Assembly: GCA_012184525.1 (NCBI GenBank)
Contig: WOFQ01000074.1
Location: 44,421-108,420, forward strand
DNA length: 64,000 nt
Reading direction: 5' to 3'
Source of the DNA: Xenoacremonium recifei
Taxonomy: Eukaryota; Ascomycota; Sordariomycetes; Hypocreales; Nectriaceae
The notes below the pieces were generated by a model. That model saw nothing but the letters and a program-made list of their open reading frames with translations, did not search any database and had not been told where the DNA came from. The position numbers and the translations under genes are program-made. This document shows, in pieces, positions 46,111 to 57,328 of the stretch (the first letter of the stretch is position 1; each line of letters begins with the position of its first letter).

Positions 46111-46658
46111 ACGTCGGAGGGAATAACCACTTCCCTACTCTTCAATTTGTGGCTAAATCAGATCCTAGATTGGATGTGAGCTCTTGATGAGAATACATGG
46201 CCAAACAGCACCAGAGTGCACTTCCTGACACGGTTAAATCTACTTCGTACAAGTCTTTCGGCAACCATGATAAGCTTATCCAGTCTTTTGCTCTAAACTA
46301 GACTCTCCATTCGATAGCAGCTTGGCTAATGACTTGATGGAGTTTGGATAGTGTTATCGCTTGCGGGTAATCGGACAGTGTCGGAAAGTGAACTGCGAAA
46401 TCCGAGGTAAAGCACATCTGACCGATCCGGCTTAGATCATTAAAGGGGGGCAGAGTGGTCTTGTTCCCACATCCAGTGCGCATGCAAGGTAGTAGTAGAT
46501 CAGGCCACGGAATCAGAGTCTGCGATAAATAATAATCCTGTTACTGCGATATGGACCCTTATAGTTGTAGGCGAGAGAATACCTAATTCAATGGAAAGGA
46601 AAGGGATTCTTCTCATGTCATCTTAGGCTTGTAATCTTTGGTATTTTCCATAGGTACT
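46111..46658. other. Intergenic region, nothing recognised
   Basis: Sulfatase 3' region and promoter side of the aminotransferase relic. I see no convincing gene or repeat. Confidence 0.35.
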
Positions 46659-47960
46659 ATGGCTGATAAGATAGAAAGCACAGTCTTGCACCGTAGCCTG
46701 AAGACCTCACCTCCTCAGGTTGTCACTGCAAACGGGACACATATCACTTTTGGCGATGGCAACCAGGTGTGGGACCATAATTTCGGTGCCGGTGTCGCGT
46801 GCATCGGGAACAACGACGAGAGAGTCAAGAGGGCCATGATGGAACAGATGGACAAATTCGCCTATTGCAACTCTATGTTTTTCGGCCATCCAGTTGGCGA
46901 GGCGTTAGCTGAAGAATTGATCAATGGGACAGAAGGACAGATGTCTAAAGCCTACATCTTATGCTCCGGAAAGAACCTATTCTTACTTCATGATAGCGGG
47001 ATCGTTTAGTACCGGCTATATCATCTTGTGATTTTCTAACCAGGAAAAGCTTTTAGGATTGGAAGTCATGGAGACTGCCATGAAGCTCTCCCGCCAGTAT
47101 CTCACAGAGTTACCTAAACCCGAAGTCAAGCGAATCAACTTCATCGCTCGAGAAAGGTCTTACCATGGTATGACTGTTGGCCCTCTATCCATGAGCGGCC
47201 ATCGTTCGCGACGAGCTCTGTTTGAGGATATGCTGTTTAAAAATATCCATCGAGTGTCTAATTGCAACTCATACCGCGATCAGAAGCCACACCAGTCAGC
47301 TAAAGAGTACGTCCAACAGCTAGCTAACGAGCTTGATAATAAATTTCAAGAGCTCGGACCTGAAACAGTGTGCGCTTTTGTTGCAGAGCCCGTGGTTGGT
47401 GCTGTAGGTATCATCTGACCACTAGTGCTCGATCCTCTGATTGACATCTTCTGGTAGGCATTGGGGGCTGTTCCCTCTGTTCCCGGCTACTTCAAAGCCA
47501 TTTGAACGGTATGGGATAAGTATGGAGCTCTTCTAATTCTAGACAGTAAGCGAAGACCATGTACTATGGCAAGTGGAATGACAAGCTAAGATTTATTAAG
47601 ATGTAATGAGTGGTATGGGACGTGGCGGGACTCTACATGCCTGGCAGCATGAGCGCATTGTCCCCGATATCCAGACTATGGCGAAAGGTTTGGGTGGCGG
47701 CTACCAAGCCGTTACTGGCGTCCTGATCAATCATCGCGTGGTATGTTGTCTCTTATATAACCCAGTTACTTCTAAGGACCACTATTGATACCGAGGAAGT
47801 GCATTTTCTCACGGTCATACTTACCAATGCCATCCTATTGCCTGCGCCGTAGTACTGGAAGTCTAGTGCATCATTAGAGAGGATCAATTGGTTGCTAACG
47901 TCCAAGAGAGAGGTAACCAGCTTTGCGGATTGTTGCACCAGTACCTCGACAGCCATCCCT
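46659..47960 (+). pseudogene. Class III (PLP) aminotransferase, decayed and truncated
   Basis: Remnant of a class III aminotransferase (omega-amino acid/GABA type). Recognisable parts are VVTANGTHITFGDGNQVWDHNFGAGVACIG, ARERSYHGMTVGPLSMSGH, FVAEPVVGA, KYGALLILD, VMSGMGRGGTLHAW and MAKGLGGGYQAVTGV with the PLP lysine. Damage is multiple: an expected donor after SG reads GGAAAG instead of GGTAAG; TGA interrupts FKAI/TVWDKYG near 47500; TAG interrupts VVLEV/CIIRED near 47864; the DE before VMSG now reads DN. The final ~100 residues are missing where AT-rich repeat-like DNA begins near 47960. Both stops fit C-to-T changes (CGA to TGA, CAG to TAG), which is inference. Confidence 0.8.
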
Positions 47961-47985
47961 GGATAATTAATAAGAAATTTAGAAT

Positions 47986-48345
47986 AATTAGTAAGAAATA
48001 TAAGGTAATTAGTGTCACGTGATGGTTGGGAGGCCCTGCGCTCACCATGAGTACATGGTGGCTCACCAATGAGCCATCGGGCATGTATAACGAGCCAGCA
48101 ACTACGTTCAAGTGTATAGACTGAGGTTCAGTACCCCATTGAACACTCCTTTAGAATAGCTTCAGCTATCAATAACACTTGGTTACCATAACCCACTTGA
48201 GTATCACCAAACGTAACAAACAGTCAACGCTCAGATCTACGTGCCCATACTATTGCCTAACAAGGAACCCTTCGATCCGTCGAACCTACCCTACAGTTAG
48301 GAAAAGCCAGATCCTTACAATTAGCAGGAAATATAAGGTAACTGG
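47986..48345 (+). repeat. Short dispersed AT-rich repeat pair
   Basis: AATTAG-[T/C]A[A/G]GAAATATAAGGTAA occurs at 47986-48012 and again at 48319-48345, about 330 bases apart, next to the break in the aminotransferase relic. They may flank or belong to a small mobile element; the element itself was not recognised. Confidence 0.4.
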
Positions 48346-48515
48346 CATAGACTGTATTTGCATATAAGCCACTGGGGCAAGATAGCCAGAAGAAGTAACC
48401 CTCCCCCAAATCTAAACCCTAAGGCTTACTGTAATCCCTTATGCTGGTGGGTGATCTATGTCGTATGTGCCTATGCACGTGACTTATTCCTTTATGTCTG
48501 ATATGGGTCATGACA
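48013..48515. mobile_element. Possible solo LTR-like sequence
   Basis: The segment starts TGTCACGTGA and ends GGTCATGACA, giving inverted TGTCA/TGACA ends as in LTR retroelements, and is about 503 bases long. It lies directly after the truncated aminotransferase. No clear target-site duplication is present and no reverse transcriptase is seen, so the call is tentative. Confidence 0.2.
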
Positions 48516-48632
48516 CCCCCTGTCTGTATTAGCATATTTTGGGTTTTGGTGAGAAACGTCAACAGGCACACTATATGCCCGTCGTGTGATAGAAGTGAGA
48601 AGTCAGAAGAGAAATATATTGAGAAATAATCT

Positions 48633-50105
48633 CTAGAATCCTGTAATCTTGCTACTTCGGATAAACATTGACAGCGGCTCAAGCGTCGCCGTATTCTCCA
48701 GGTCTGATACCCAATCTATCAGCCCTTCCCCATCCGCAGCGCCAATCAACGTGCGAAACTTGTTTTCCAACTTTGATCGATCATACAAAGTGGCATCATC
48801 CCAAGGGTCACCATCAGAGTACCGAGTGGTCTCAGTCCAGGATTTGCCGTCAATCATTTCCACCGTGACTGCGCCAGGCATTGTGCGTATTTGGCCTCGA
48901 ACAACATCTCGGGCAAAATACTTGCTTTCCTCGAGCTGCTCAACCCGCACAATCTTTCTTAATTTCAGAGCAGCTTCGGATTCGGCAATCTCTGGGTCGA
49001 ACCACTTCGGTCCAGGTGGCACCTTCAGCAACATCATGGGAACGGCATGGCTATAACTGAATGAGTAGCCACAAAACGTGGATGGTGCCGAATTTGTGAA
49101 TTGCGCGCCACATGACACGGGGCTAGTAAAGATGCCGACCTCTTTAATCTTTTCCGGGGCAGGTTGGTGTTTTTCAAGCAGCCTCCTCAGCGCGGTTTGC
49201 GGTGCGTGAATCCAGCGGCATGTCGGCCACGGCTTGAAAGTGATATCAGCCATGAACCACAGCTCCCCCAATTGTTCTGTAATGGACTCCATACGCGGCT
49301 CTACCGCACCGCATGATTCAGGAAGACCGACTTCACCATCAAAAATGTCGGCAATGCCTGTCAGGCCCGCCAGCGCGGATGTAACTGCGTGCATCCCGGC
49401 CACCGAGCACCATCCTGCATCACAATACTTGCAATCTGCCGCTGCACTTGAGTCGGTCCACCTATTCGCAATTGGTAAGGGGATGTTGGACACTGCGATA
49501 CCAAGAGCCTGTTCCAAGGTTGCAGCGTTAGCGTCGTTGGGACCAAGAGCCTTGAAATATGCAACGCAAGAAGCGATTACAACAGGCGCTGCAACACCCC
49601 ATGTCTTTGCGTAATCTTTCACCTCGCCATTCTCCACCATGATTATTGGGCCAATAGCGCATGCAACTCGTGCTGCGGCTTCATAGCCTGCTACTACAGC
49701 AACTAGTAAATCGGCACCCGTGCATTCCCTACCCTCCTCTACCCTCGCTTCCGCACCAGCGATAGCTGCGCAGACGGCACCAATACCGAAATGCGTCCCA
49801 ACTGGGAACGTTTCGTCCATATCGAGGAGGTTGCTCAGTCGAGCGTTGACATACAGAGCTTGGGCACTTCCAGCGGGCTGTGGAGAGCCTGCGAGCGAAG
49901 CCTTTCCAAGGCCGTTGAAGATGGACGACACAGCGGCGATTTGACTCGCAATGGGGGTCTGGGTAGCACCACGAAGGCAACCCATGGTATCGAGGATAAG
50001 GGACGAGGCTTTTTCTCGGATAGATGGTGGTATGTCCGATAAAGTGAGGGGGGCAAGAAAAGCAGAAAATTGGGTGGTAATCGAAATTCCAGGTGATGAC
50101 TCCAT
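48633..50105 (-). CDS. MmgE/PrpD family protein
   Basis: Intronless protein of the MmgE/PrpD superfamily (2-methylcitrate dehydratase, cis-aconitate decarboxylase and many uncharacterised fungal members), about 490 residues. Features: SLILDTMGCLRGA, NARLSNLLDMDETFPVGTHFG, LLVAVVAGYEAAARVA, WGVAAPVVIASCVAYF and KPWPTCRWIHAPQTALRRLL, in the usual order. ATG 50105 is the first in frame. Family enzymes dehydrate, decarboxylate or isomerise organic acids; the substrate here is unknown. Unlike the aminotransferase next to it, this frame is undamaged. Confidence 0.88.
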   Translation of the reverse strand: MESSPGISITTQFSAFLAPLTLSDIPPSIREKASSLILDTMGCLRGATQTPIASQIAAVSSIFNGLGKASLAGSPQPAGSAQALYVNARLSNLLDMDETFPVGTHFGIGAVCAAIAGAEARVEEGRECTGADLLVAVVAGYEAAARVACAIGPIIMVENGEVKDYAKTWGVAAPVVIASCVAYFKALGPNDANAATLEQALGIAVSNIPLPIANRWTDSSAAADCKYCDAGWCSVAGMHAVTSALAGLTGIADIFDGEVGLPESCGAVEPRMESITEQLGELWFMADITFKPWPTCRWIHAPQTALRRLLEKHQPAPEKIKEVGIFTSPVSCGAQFTNSAPSTFCGYSFSYSHAVPMMLLKVPPGPKWFDPEIAESEAALKLRKIVRVEQLEESKYFARDVVRGQIRTMPGAVTVEMIDGKSWTETTRYSDGDPWDDATLYDRSKLENKFRTLIGAADGEGLIDWVSDLENTATLEPLSMFIRSSKITGF

Positions 50106-51279
50106 TGTAAAAATCTCGTGCAAAGTAATGCGATAGTTCGGGGTTTGCTGAGGTCGCAGTTGTGATCAAAATCTTAAGATGCCGTCTTTCAGTTAAATAG
50201 TTGCTCGATTGGCGACCACCCTTCATTGCAGCGGCTCGGATAGCCGCCAAATCAGAATTAGTCAAGAGGTATGCTCTAGCATCCAAACACGTGATAGCTC
50301 ATCCTGGGATGTAGAGGAAATAAAAAGGAGCTAAAGGCTCGCGTATAGTCTGAACTTGGAAATTATACGATGAAAACTTCAATGTCTTGGAGTACATCCT
50401 AATGTTGAAGTCAAGGGAAGCATATACCCGCAGATTCTGTAGTGGCTACTTCGAGTGTGTCGCAGCCCAGCCGCTTTTGTCAGGTCTAAGCAACCTTGAA
50501 AGCAGTACCGGACTCCAGTCGGCTACTAAATTACAAGTGGTTGTCTATCACTCACTTGGCATTGGCTAGCAAATGGGAGGCGGTTCTTGGCGTCAACCTG
50601 GACCACTTCGTCTGGAGCTCTGTACTCCGTAGAGTAGTTCCATTTAATCCTTGACAAGGCCAGCTGGAAAGGGTAAGCTTTCGACACATGTTGCATAATC
50701 GCAGTGGATCAATCTAAGAGTGATCCCGGCTACCCATTGATCTTAGCCGGGGTCCACTAATAAAGTTTCGGGGAGCCTTATTCCTACCCGAGATACATAG
50801 ATGCATACTCCGTACGCCTAATTCAATAAAGCCTAACCTTCCGCAACTACCTCCTTATCCACCTTCTCGTCAAATAATTAACAGCGGCCTTTATTAATGG
50901 GACAACTAAGAACTGGTATAGTGAAAAACTCTGTCCACACCTCGAAGGCTCAGCTCGACCAAGCATTAAATATAGAGATTAGCCTTAGAGCCGCAGCTCA
51001 GCAGTTTCACCATGTAACGGTCCAACTGAGTATATTGACAACTAGCTGGATGACTAGAACGAGTATCCTAAAGCTAAGGAGGAAAGAAAGGAGAAAAGGA
51101 ATAGGAGCACAGCTTGGGAGCTCTAGAGTTCTCGAGCTGTGGGTCTAAAAGCGTAAGCGATATTGCCAACGAGAGTGTAAGCCGAGGTTCCTCCACGGGC
51201 CCAGCCCGTTACACACCATGACAATAAGAACTTTCACTCCGAGCATGCTGATCGCACGCAGACTGGCTGTTAAATAGGA
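50106..51279. other. Gene-poor region
   Basis: No coding frame with family features. It includes the MmgE/PrpD promoter. Short ORFs at 50387-50569 and 50897-51148 look random. Confidence 0.4.
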
Positions 51280-51900
51280 GATAACCCTATTATAGGATTC
51301 CTGATTGCCGGCGTCGATGTGACTGCTGATAATAGCGTAACTATGGTGATTTCCGGAAGCTATTTATAGAGTAATAATCATGCTCTAAAGGTTACCACCC
51401 TTAGCAAAATCTCAGATAGCCGCATAACTGATTTGAACTTATAATAGGAAAACAAGGCTATCCTGGCTATAATACATAAAGGCGATGCTATAACTTTCTT
51501 AGGTAGCCCTTACCATAGTAGTAGTGCAAATATAACTGATAAAAAACGCATAATTCATAATATATTCTTTAACAGAGGCTACTATAAGCTGCAGGTAAGA
51601 ATACCCTGGCATTTATGAAAAAGCCTCCCTTTAATCCCTCTTATAAGGAGAATACCTACTTATACCACTATGGAAGAAACACTATCCTGGCTAGAGGAGG
51701 TCCAGGATATTGTGAGATATAATATTTCCTATCTCACTGCTGGCTATATTGATTTTATGCCGCTTATTCTATACTTTAAAGGGTTAGGGGACCTAGACTA
51801 TATTCTTGACCTAGATCTATCTAAGGCAGCTATAAAGCATGCTGAAGCAGTGAAAGCTATAGCTTAAGACTTGCTAGGCTTTGAGAAATTCTCGAACGGT
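51280..51900. mobile_element. AT-rich repeat relic, possibly RIP-mutated
   Basis: A TA-rich stretch with many stops and a single 65-codon frame at 51670-51867 (LSWLEEVQDIVRYNISYLTAGYIDF), whose composition differs from the surrounding genes. It resembles degenerate transposon sequence after repeat-induced C-to-T mutation. No transposase or reverse transcriptase motif is legible. Confidence 0.35.
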
Positions 51901-52139
51901 CTTTGTTGTATGTTGCTCCTTATTGAATATACCGAGGAATTCATGTGGAACTGAAACTTGTTTGAGCCGCCAGTAAAGCAGTAAAGCACATCAAGATATA
52001 TCCATCTATTACGGCACACATCCACTTGTTACGCCTCGAGGTAAAAGATCAGGCGCTATTCACATAGATAGCAATCATCGAGGTGGTCCAGTTGACTATA
52101 TAACTGAATCGTAACAATTAAGTCAGCTAGCAGGTCAAG

Positions 52140-52345
52140 GTTCTCAAAATTCTCCCCTAACTCCCTTATTCTCCTGCCCTTCCTAACCGCCTAGCCCCCT
52201 ATTTCCCTAGCCCTTATAGTCCCCTTATCCCCCCTTATTGACGCCTTTTTCTTTCCCCCCCCCTGGTTTTATCTACCTATTTCCTATTTTCCCTGCTCTT
52301 CCCCGTATCTCCATTCTTTCCATCTTTCCTATCTTCTAGTCTCAT
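52140..52345 (+). repeat. Pyrimidine-rich tract
   Basis: About 200 bases of mainly C and T on the plus strand, with runs such as CTTTCCCCCCCCC. Strong strand bias and low complexity, no coding frame. Such tracts occur in fungal promoters and repeats; role unknown. Confidence 0.6.
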
Positions 52346-53447
52346 TCCTGCTTATTAATATATCTCCTCTCTATCTAGGAGTAAAGTAACTAAGCAGGTA
52401 GCCAGATACAAGATCAGGGCCCGCTAACCATATCACTAAGCTCAAATATCAATATCCACGACTGGCGGCATCTCTGTATCGCGATCCGGTTCCGGTTCCG
52501 ACAGGGCCTCATGAAGACCTCCTCTCGTATTCAGGACTCCGAAGGGGACGTCGGCGATGTCTCAGACGACGGTAGCGTAGCTGATGTCCTCCCATACCAG
52601 ATGAGGCACAATCTATTGACGAATGGTGCAGCAGTTCAAGGCTGGAACAGCACTCTAGCAGGAGCAATTCCTAGAACTTAGTTTGTCTTTTCGTTTATTA
52701 CTTTTTCGCGTGATCAGCTCACGGAAGATGGTCTCCCGGCCTTGCTACACAAGCTTCTTAAATTTTCCCTGGGGCTCGAGGTTGACTTCCTTACTCCGGC
52801 ATACACTTCAATGTCTTAACTAGTCGGAAGGCTCTGCTTATTAGGGGTTACGTGGATTTCTCTCGCTTGTCAGCCCAAGTAGGAAAGCTCATATGCACGA
52901 GGATATCAGTCACTGAGCTTCCAGCTACTCAATCACAGCAGCTATTTGTTGTATGTGACAATTTCCCTGTTGATTGATTCTCTGGCGTGGCACCTCAGTA
53001 GACTGACTCCTTTTATGAATACCTGTAAGTTAACTAACCTCGATGATCTTCATTCCTCCTCTTTGCGCGTGATCCTACCTAGTCAACATCCATCTTGGAT
53101 AAGTGTGGGGTGAGTTAGTTTGGCTCCTCGCGTATCAGCCTACTTAGGAATTTTGGCTAAGATAAGAGCCACAACCACTCATACACACCCTTTTCGGGAT
53201 GCGGGGTGGCGGCATTCGGAATGAGAGCTGGACTTGCTATCACGGAACAAGAAGTCACAAGTCAATCGTTGCATAAGCACGACTGCGGAGGATGACACCT
53301 ATTCTGATCTAAGCTACCCTATCATATGTTCAGGCATCTGGCTCTGACCTTAAAAGAGGTGCCCTCCCAAGCCTAACATTGTCATCCCCAGACGATCTCT
53401 AGAAATTCCTTTCTCAATTTTAAGTACTCAGTCGAGAGACTTGAATT
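52346..53447. other. Gene-poor region before the Rieske cluster
   Basis: No coding frame recognised. The promoter of the first Rieske-type gene lies at its right end, with TGCGGGGT at 53200-53207 and a GATA site (AGATAAGA) near 53160-53167. Confidence 0.35.
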
Positions 53448-54688
53448 ATGAAACTTCTTATCATGGCTTCAACAGACTCTGCGGTCACGGCGCACCCCGT
53501 CAAAGCCTTACCTGCCGTATGGTACACCTCCCAGGAGATGTTTGAACTTGAAACACGGGCAATTTTTTCGAAGAGATGGCTCTTTACTACTCACGTTAAT
53601 CGTGTGCCTAAACCTGGACACTGGGTTCTATACAATATTACCAAGTATAACTATGTTGTGGTTCACGAGACTACTGGCATCAAAGCCTATCTCAGCATCG
53701 GAAACTTGGAGTCCTTGAACGGAGCTACAGAAGGAACAGAGGTGAGCTTCCACTTGTTTCCATATGATTTGGCTTTTTACTAAGTCCAGATTTGCCAGGC
53801 CTCTGATTTCAAAGGCAGTCCTGACTTCCGGCCTGCACATATTCACATTGACCGGCAAGCATTTGTCTGGGTAAACCTTGATAAAAATGAGAAGCCCACA
53901 TTCTCCTGGCAGAAGGATTTTGATGGCATTGATACCCAATCCCGGCATTCGGCATGGTACAACCCTGAAGACTATGTTTATGATCACACCTGGGTGATTG
54001 AGGCAAATTATAATTGGAAACTAGCTGCCGATAACTGGAATGAATGCTACCACTGCAAAACGACTCATCCGGACATTCCTGCTATGATGGACATCGAAGC
54101 TCATAGCGTGGACACGTATGGAGCTTGGATAATGCAGAATTCGCCCCCACCAGCATCAAAGGAGGTAGCTGAGGAGAACAAGAGGAAGGGTATCGGGTTT
54201 TACTCCAGCTATTGCTGGCCGAATGTTTCAATCACAATCGCGTGAGTTCTTTACTATTTCCTTAATAGTTCTCGCTGACCAGGTGTAGGAAAAATCTCAT
54301 CTATAACCAGCGATTTATACCTGTGAGCCCGAGCAAAACCATTGTTACATACGAAGTCTTCCGCGTCGCAGATGAGGCGTTGGAAGACTTCATTCATCAC
54401 CACGTTCTTATCAAGCGTGTGATGGAGGAGGACAAGGCATTGTGCCGCGCAGCCCAGAACAACATCGAGCGAGGCATTTTTGTCAGCGGCGATCTCCACC
54501 CTCGTCTGGAAAAGGGTCCGATTTATTTCCAGAAGCTGACACGTGAGGCCGTGATCGAGCACGCCAAGACTGAAAACTACATCAATCACGAGATCTGGCC
54601 TGCTGATAAGGTGCCGGCCGAAGCTGCTGGGAGTCCTGTGCAGGATGTGGCCGGGCAAAGTATGCCAGCCTTGACCCAAGTAGCTTAG
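53448..54688 (+). CDS. Rieske-oxygenase paralogue lacking the Rieske [2Fe-2S] ligands
   Basis: Homologue of fungal choline-monooxygenase-like Rieske oxygenases, about 378 residues. Three exons: 53448-53741, 53799-54241 and 54289-54688. The N-terminus (LPAVWYTSQEMFELETRAIFSKRWLFTTHVNRV) and the catalytic half are intact: NWKLAADNWNECYHCKTTHPD near residues 170-187 supplies the mononuclear-iron histidines, and VMEEDKALCRAAQNNIERG offers the later acidic ligand. The expected CxH...CxxH Rieske segment is absent: KAYLSIGNLESLNGATEG (about residues 77-94) leads directly to HIHIDRQAFVWVNLD. About 40 residues are lost with the frame and splice sites clean. Alone it should lack its normal electron entry. 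ATG 53463 is an alternative start. Confidence 0.88.
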
Positions 54689-55225
54689 GGATGAGCAGGT
54701 TTGGCCATGCCAAATTGTATAGACAAAGCAGATTTGTTGAGGGATTCCTTTTGACGTGAAATCTAAATCGCAACATATTCGCGCTTACTGAATGTAACAG
54801 GGAGGTGCTTCGAATAACTGCCACGTGATTGTCCAGCCCACCAGTTGAGAATCGCTGGTATCATGCTTATTCCAGATATTCTTTACTTACATGAGAGCTA
54901 TTTTTTAAGCTGTGAAGTCAATTGATATGTTTATTGCATAGACTAGTCTAGTCAAACTAACAATCATGTGTATCATGAGGATCAAAGAAGGTGGGATCGC
55001 CAGCATCGTTATGCATATCCCAAAAGTAAATTATTGACTCATTCGCCATGTTACATTTACCTCATGATCAAGCACTCGTTCCGACGCACGGAGGTACAAA
55101 ATTTTACACGTCAAGCCCTGGCCTCTTAGATACGTCCGAAAAGCTTTATCCTTATGTCAGACTGCGTTTTATGCTAGATTACGCTATATCTATACATACT
55201 TTCGGTTTCCGGATCGGAGAATTGT
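54689..55225. other. Convergent intergenic region, nothing recognised
   Basis: Space between the 3' ends of the first Rieske-type gene and the cytochrome b5 reductase gene. AT-rich, no gene or repeat recognised. Confidence 0.4.
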
Positions 55226-56577
55226 CTAAAAGGCAAACAACTGGTCCTTCAACTTGCTTACTGGGTGCGCCTTTTTGAAACCTAAATTCTCAAAAGTCTT
55301 CTTTAAACCGCTGACCATGGGTGGAGGCCCACACAGAAGAATCTTGACATCTTGGGCTGCTTTTGGAAGCCATTTCTAAACAGTGTGACAGTTAGTTTTT
55401 CATGTTCCTTAAAGTCAATCTGAAGGTGTTCATTTACCGAAATCATATCTGCTGTAACGTATCCAACTCCGCCAGTCCATCCTTCTGGTGGCTTGTCCAG
55501 GACGTAATGAACCCGAAAGCCGCTATCTGTCTCAGCAAGAGCATCGAGACGAGCTTTGAGAAGAATATCTTGGATGGCCACGTTTGCAAAGATGAGATCG
55601 ATCTCGGCCTTTTCGCCCTTAGAACGACCTCGAAGGACAGCCTGTATGATCTGCAGCATCGGGGTAATGCCTGAACCGCCTGCAACCATGCCAAAGTGTC
55701 GCACCATGTTTGGCGTATAAATAAAGGCACCCTTCGGACCGCGTACACGAATCTTATCACCTACGTCGAGGGATCCTATGTACTTCGAGATATTTCCTGT
55801 CGGGTACGATTTGATCAACAGGTCAAAGTATCCTGGTTCATCGTCGCCAGAAATAGGCGTATATGATCGAATGATTTCTTTTTTGCTGCCATCGGGTTGG
55901 GGCAAAGAAGCCCCAATCGAAATATGCTGGCCTATAGGGAGACCAAGCACGGAGTTCGTCGTTGGGAGTTTAAAACGATAACTGCAAATGTCAACGTCGT
56001 CAGCAGCTTTACCCAAGCGGAAGAGCTGAACCAACATTGCCACATTGTGTGAGATCACTGTCTTCGTGATCATTTCAGTCTCCTGAAATGAGTCTGGAAT
56101 AAGAAACACCGGAAGGTTGATTGGTTCTGAACAAAGTGCTTCTCTCGGTATCTCGATGACTTTGACTTCTGGCCTAGCAATTTTTGATTCTATATTCAGA
56201 GTGCCAACAGCTTTCGTGCTCTCCATATCATTTATAGCGGGCCTCAACTGACCGACACAAAGGTCTGTGAGGATTTCGTCGGCTTCATCGGAATGGCCAG
56301 CATCGTCGTAAGCTTCTGTGGCGTCTTGGCCAGCGAGGTCAAGAAGTAAATCGCCGCCACCACTTTACACGTGTTGTTAGCAGCGGAGACATCATTCGAG
56401 TAGACCAGAGGATCAAACACAAAGGCCAAAGAAGTATTTTTTTTTGGCAGGCTTGTAGACGTACGGGTGCTCATCGGCGAACTCAGAAACATTAATGACG
56501 TTGCCGCGGATGATCAGATATAGATCATTTTTGCTGTTGTGAGATAGGACTTGATCATGTGTGAATAGTTGTGCCAT
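55226..56577 (-). CDS. Cytochrome b5 - cytochrome b5 reductase fusion
   Basis: Electron-transfer protein with an N-terminal heme domain and a C-terminal FAD/NAD(P)H reductase. Exon 1 (from ATG 56577) gives MAQLFTHDQVLSHNSKNDLY and EFADEHP; the first intron ends so that the frame continues GGGDLLLDLAGQDATEAYDDAGHS, providing the HPGGG and AGHS heme histidines. The reductase part has YRFKLP, GQHISIGASLPQ, RSYTPIS (FAD), GPKGAFIY, MVAGGSGITPMLQIIQAVL (NAD(P)H) and LLCGPPPMVSGLKK. A second intron before KWLPKAAQDVK restores the family end; the stop is at 55226. Without these splices both domains look broken. It lies between the two Rieske-type genes and is the obvious electron donor for them. Confidence 0.92.
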
Positions 56578-57328
56578 TATAGAAGCGTAAGCAGGATGCT
56601 CGAAATATTGCGCGCAAGGGAAGAACAGGGTCCGATTCGGGATTCTTGCTCTTCAGCAGAATCAGAATTCCTGTTGAGTAAGATGGTCGGAAGCGACGTC
56701 ACTAAAATTCGCCGTAAGCCCGACGAAGAGATAGGGTACATACGATATCGGCTGGCCTGCGGGTAGGAAAAGGAGGGGGAAGACGAGGGGCAAGAGTTGC
56801 GGGGTCGCGTACGTTCCAAGAAAGGAAGATCCTCCATAGATATGGACGAAAGATCTCCCTCGGCTAAAACATTCTGGTTGCGCTTGCTATCGCCTGGAAG
56901 ATTGATCCCCAAACTCGAGTCATCCACGCACTCCACCTTGCAGCTAGCTGAGACGGTAATCCAGAATAGGCACCATAGCGGCAACTCTTGCATAAAGCCA
57001 ACTCTAGGCAATTCCACAGGCAGCCAATTAAGAATCTCGAAATCTAAGCACCTATGTAGAACGTTGGTGAATTCGTCTTAACGTCCCGATACCAGCCCGC
57101 CACCCATGTGATGTTCCTCGCCATCGCGCTCGATAAGGCAAATTCACTTCTATCTAAACATCTATATTACTACCTGTCTTGCCAACACACTTCGTACGAT
57201 AGATAAAGCAGACGTCGGCTTATTCTTTCCAAACAGCCGTCCCAAGATTTGTTGTGGTACACACAATCCTCCTTCGAAGAATAACTCTGTCCCTTTGCCC
57301 TCTCTACAAGAACAAACCAAGCGTAGCC
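56578..57328. promoter_or_regulatory. Divergent promoter of the reductase and second Rieske gene
   Basis: 750 bases between two divergent start codons, so both genes are probably co-regulated. TGCGGGGT occurs at 56798-56805, also seen before the first Rieske-type gene. Short open frames here have no family features. Confidence 0.4.

Noticed and set aside
48013..48515. Confident solo LTR call
   Set aside because: Inverted ends fit, but no target duplication and no second copy in the window; reported only at low confidence.
49729..50286. 185-codon minus-strand frame overlapping the start of the MmgE/PrpD gene
   Set aside because: Overlaps the real N-terminus in another frame and shows no family pattern.
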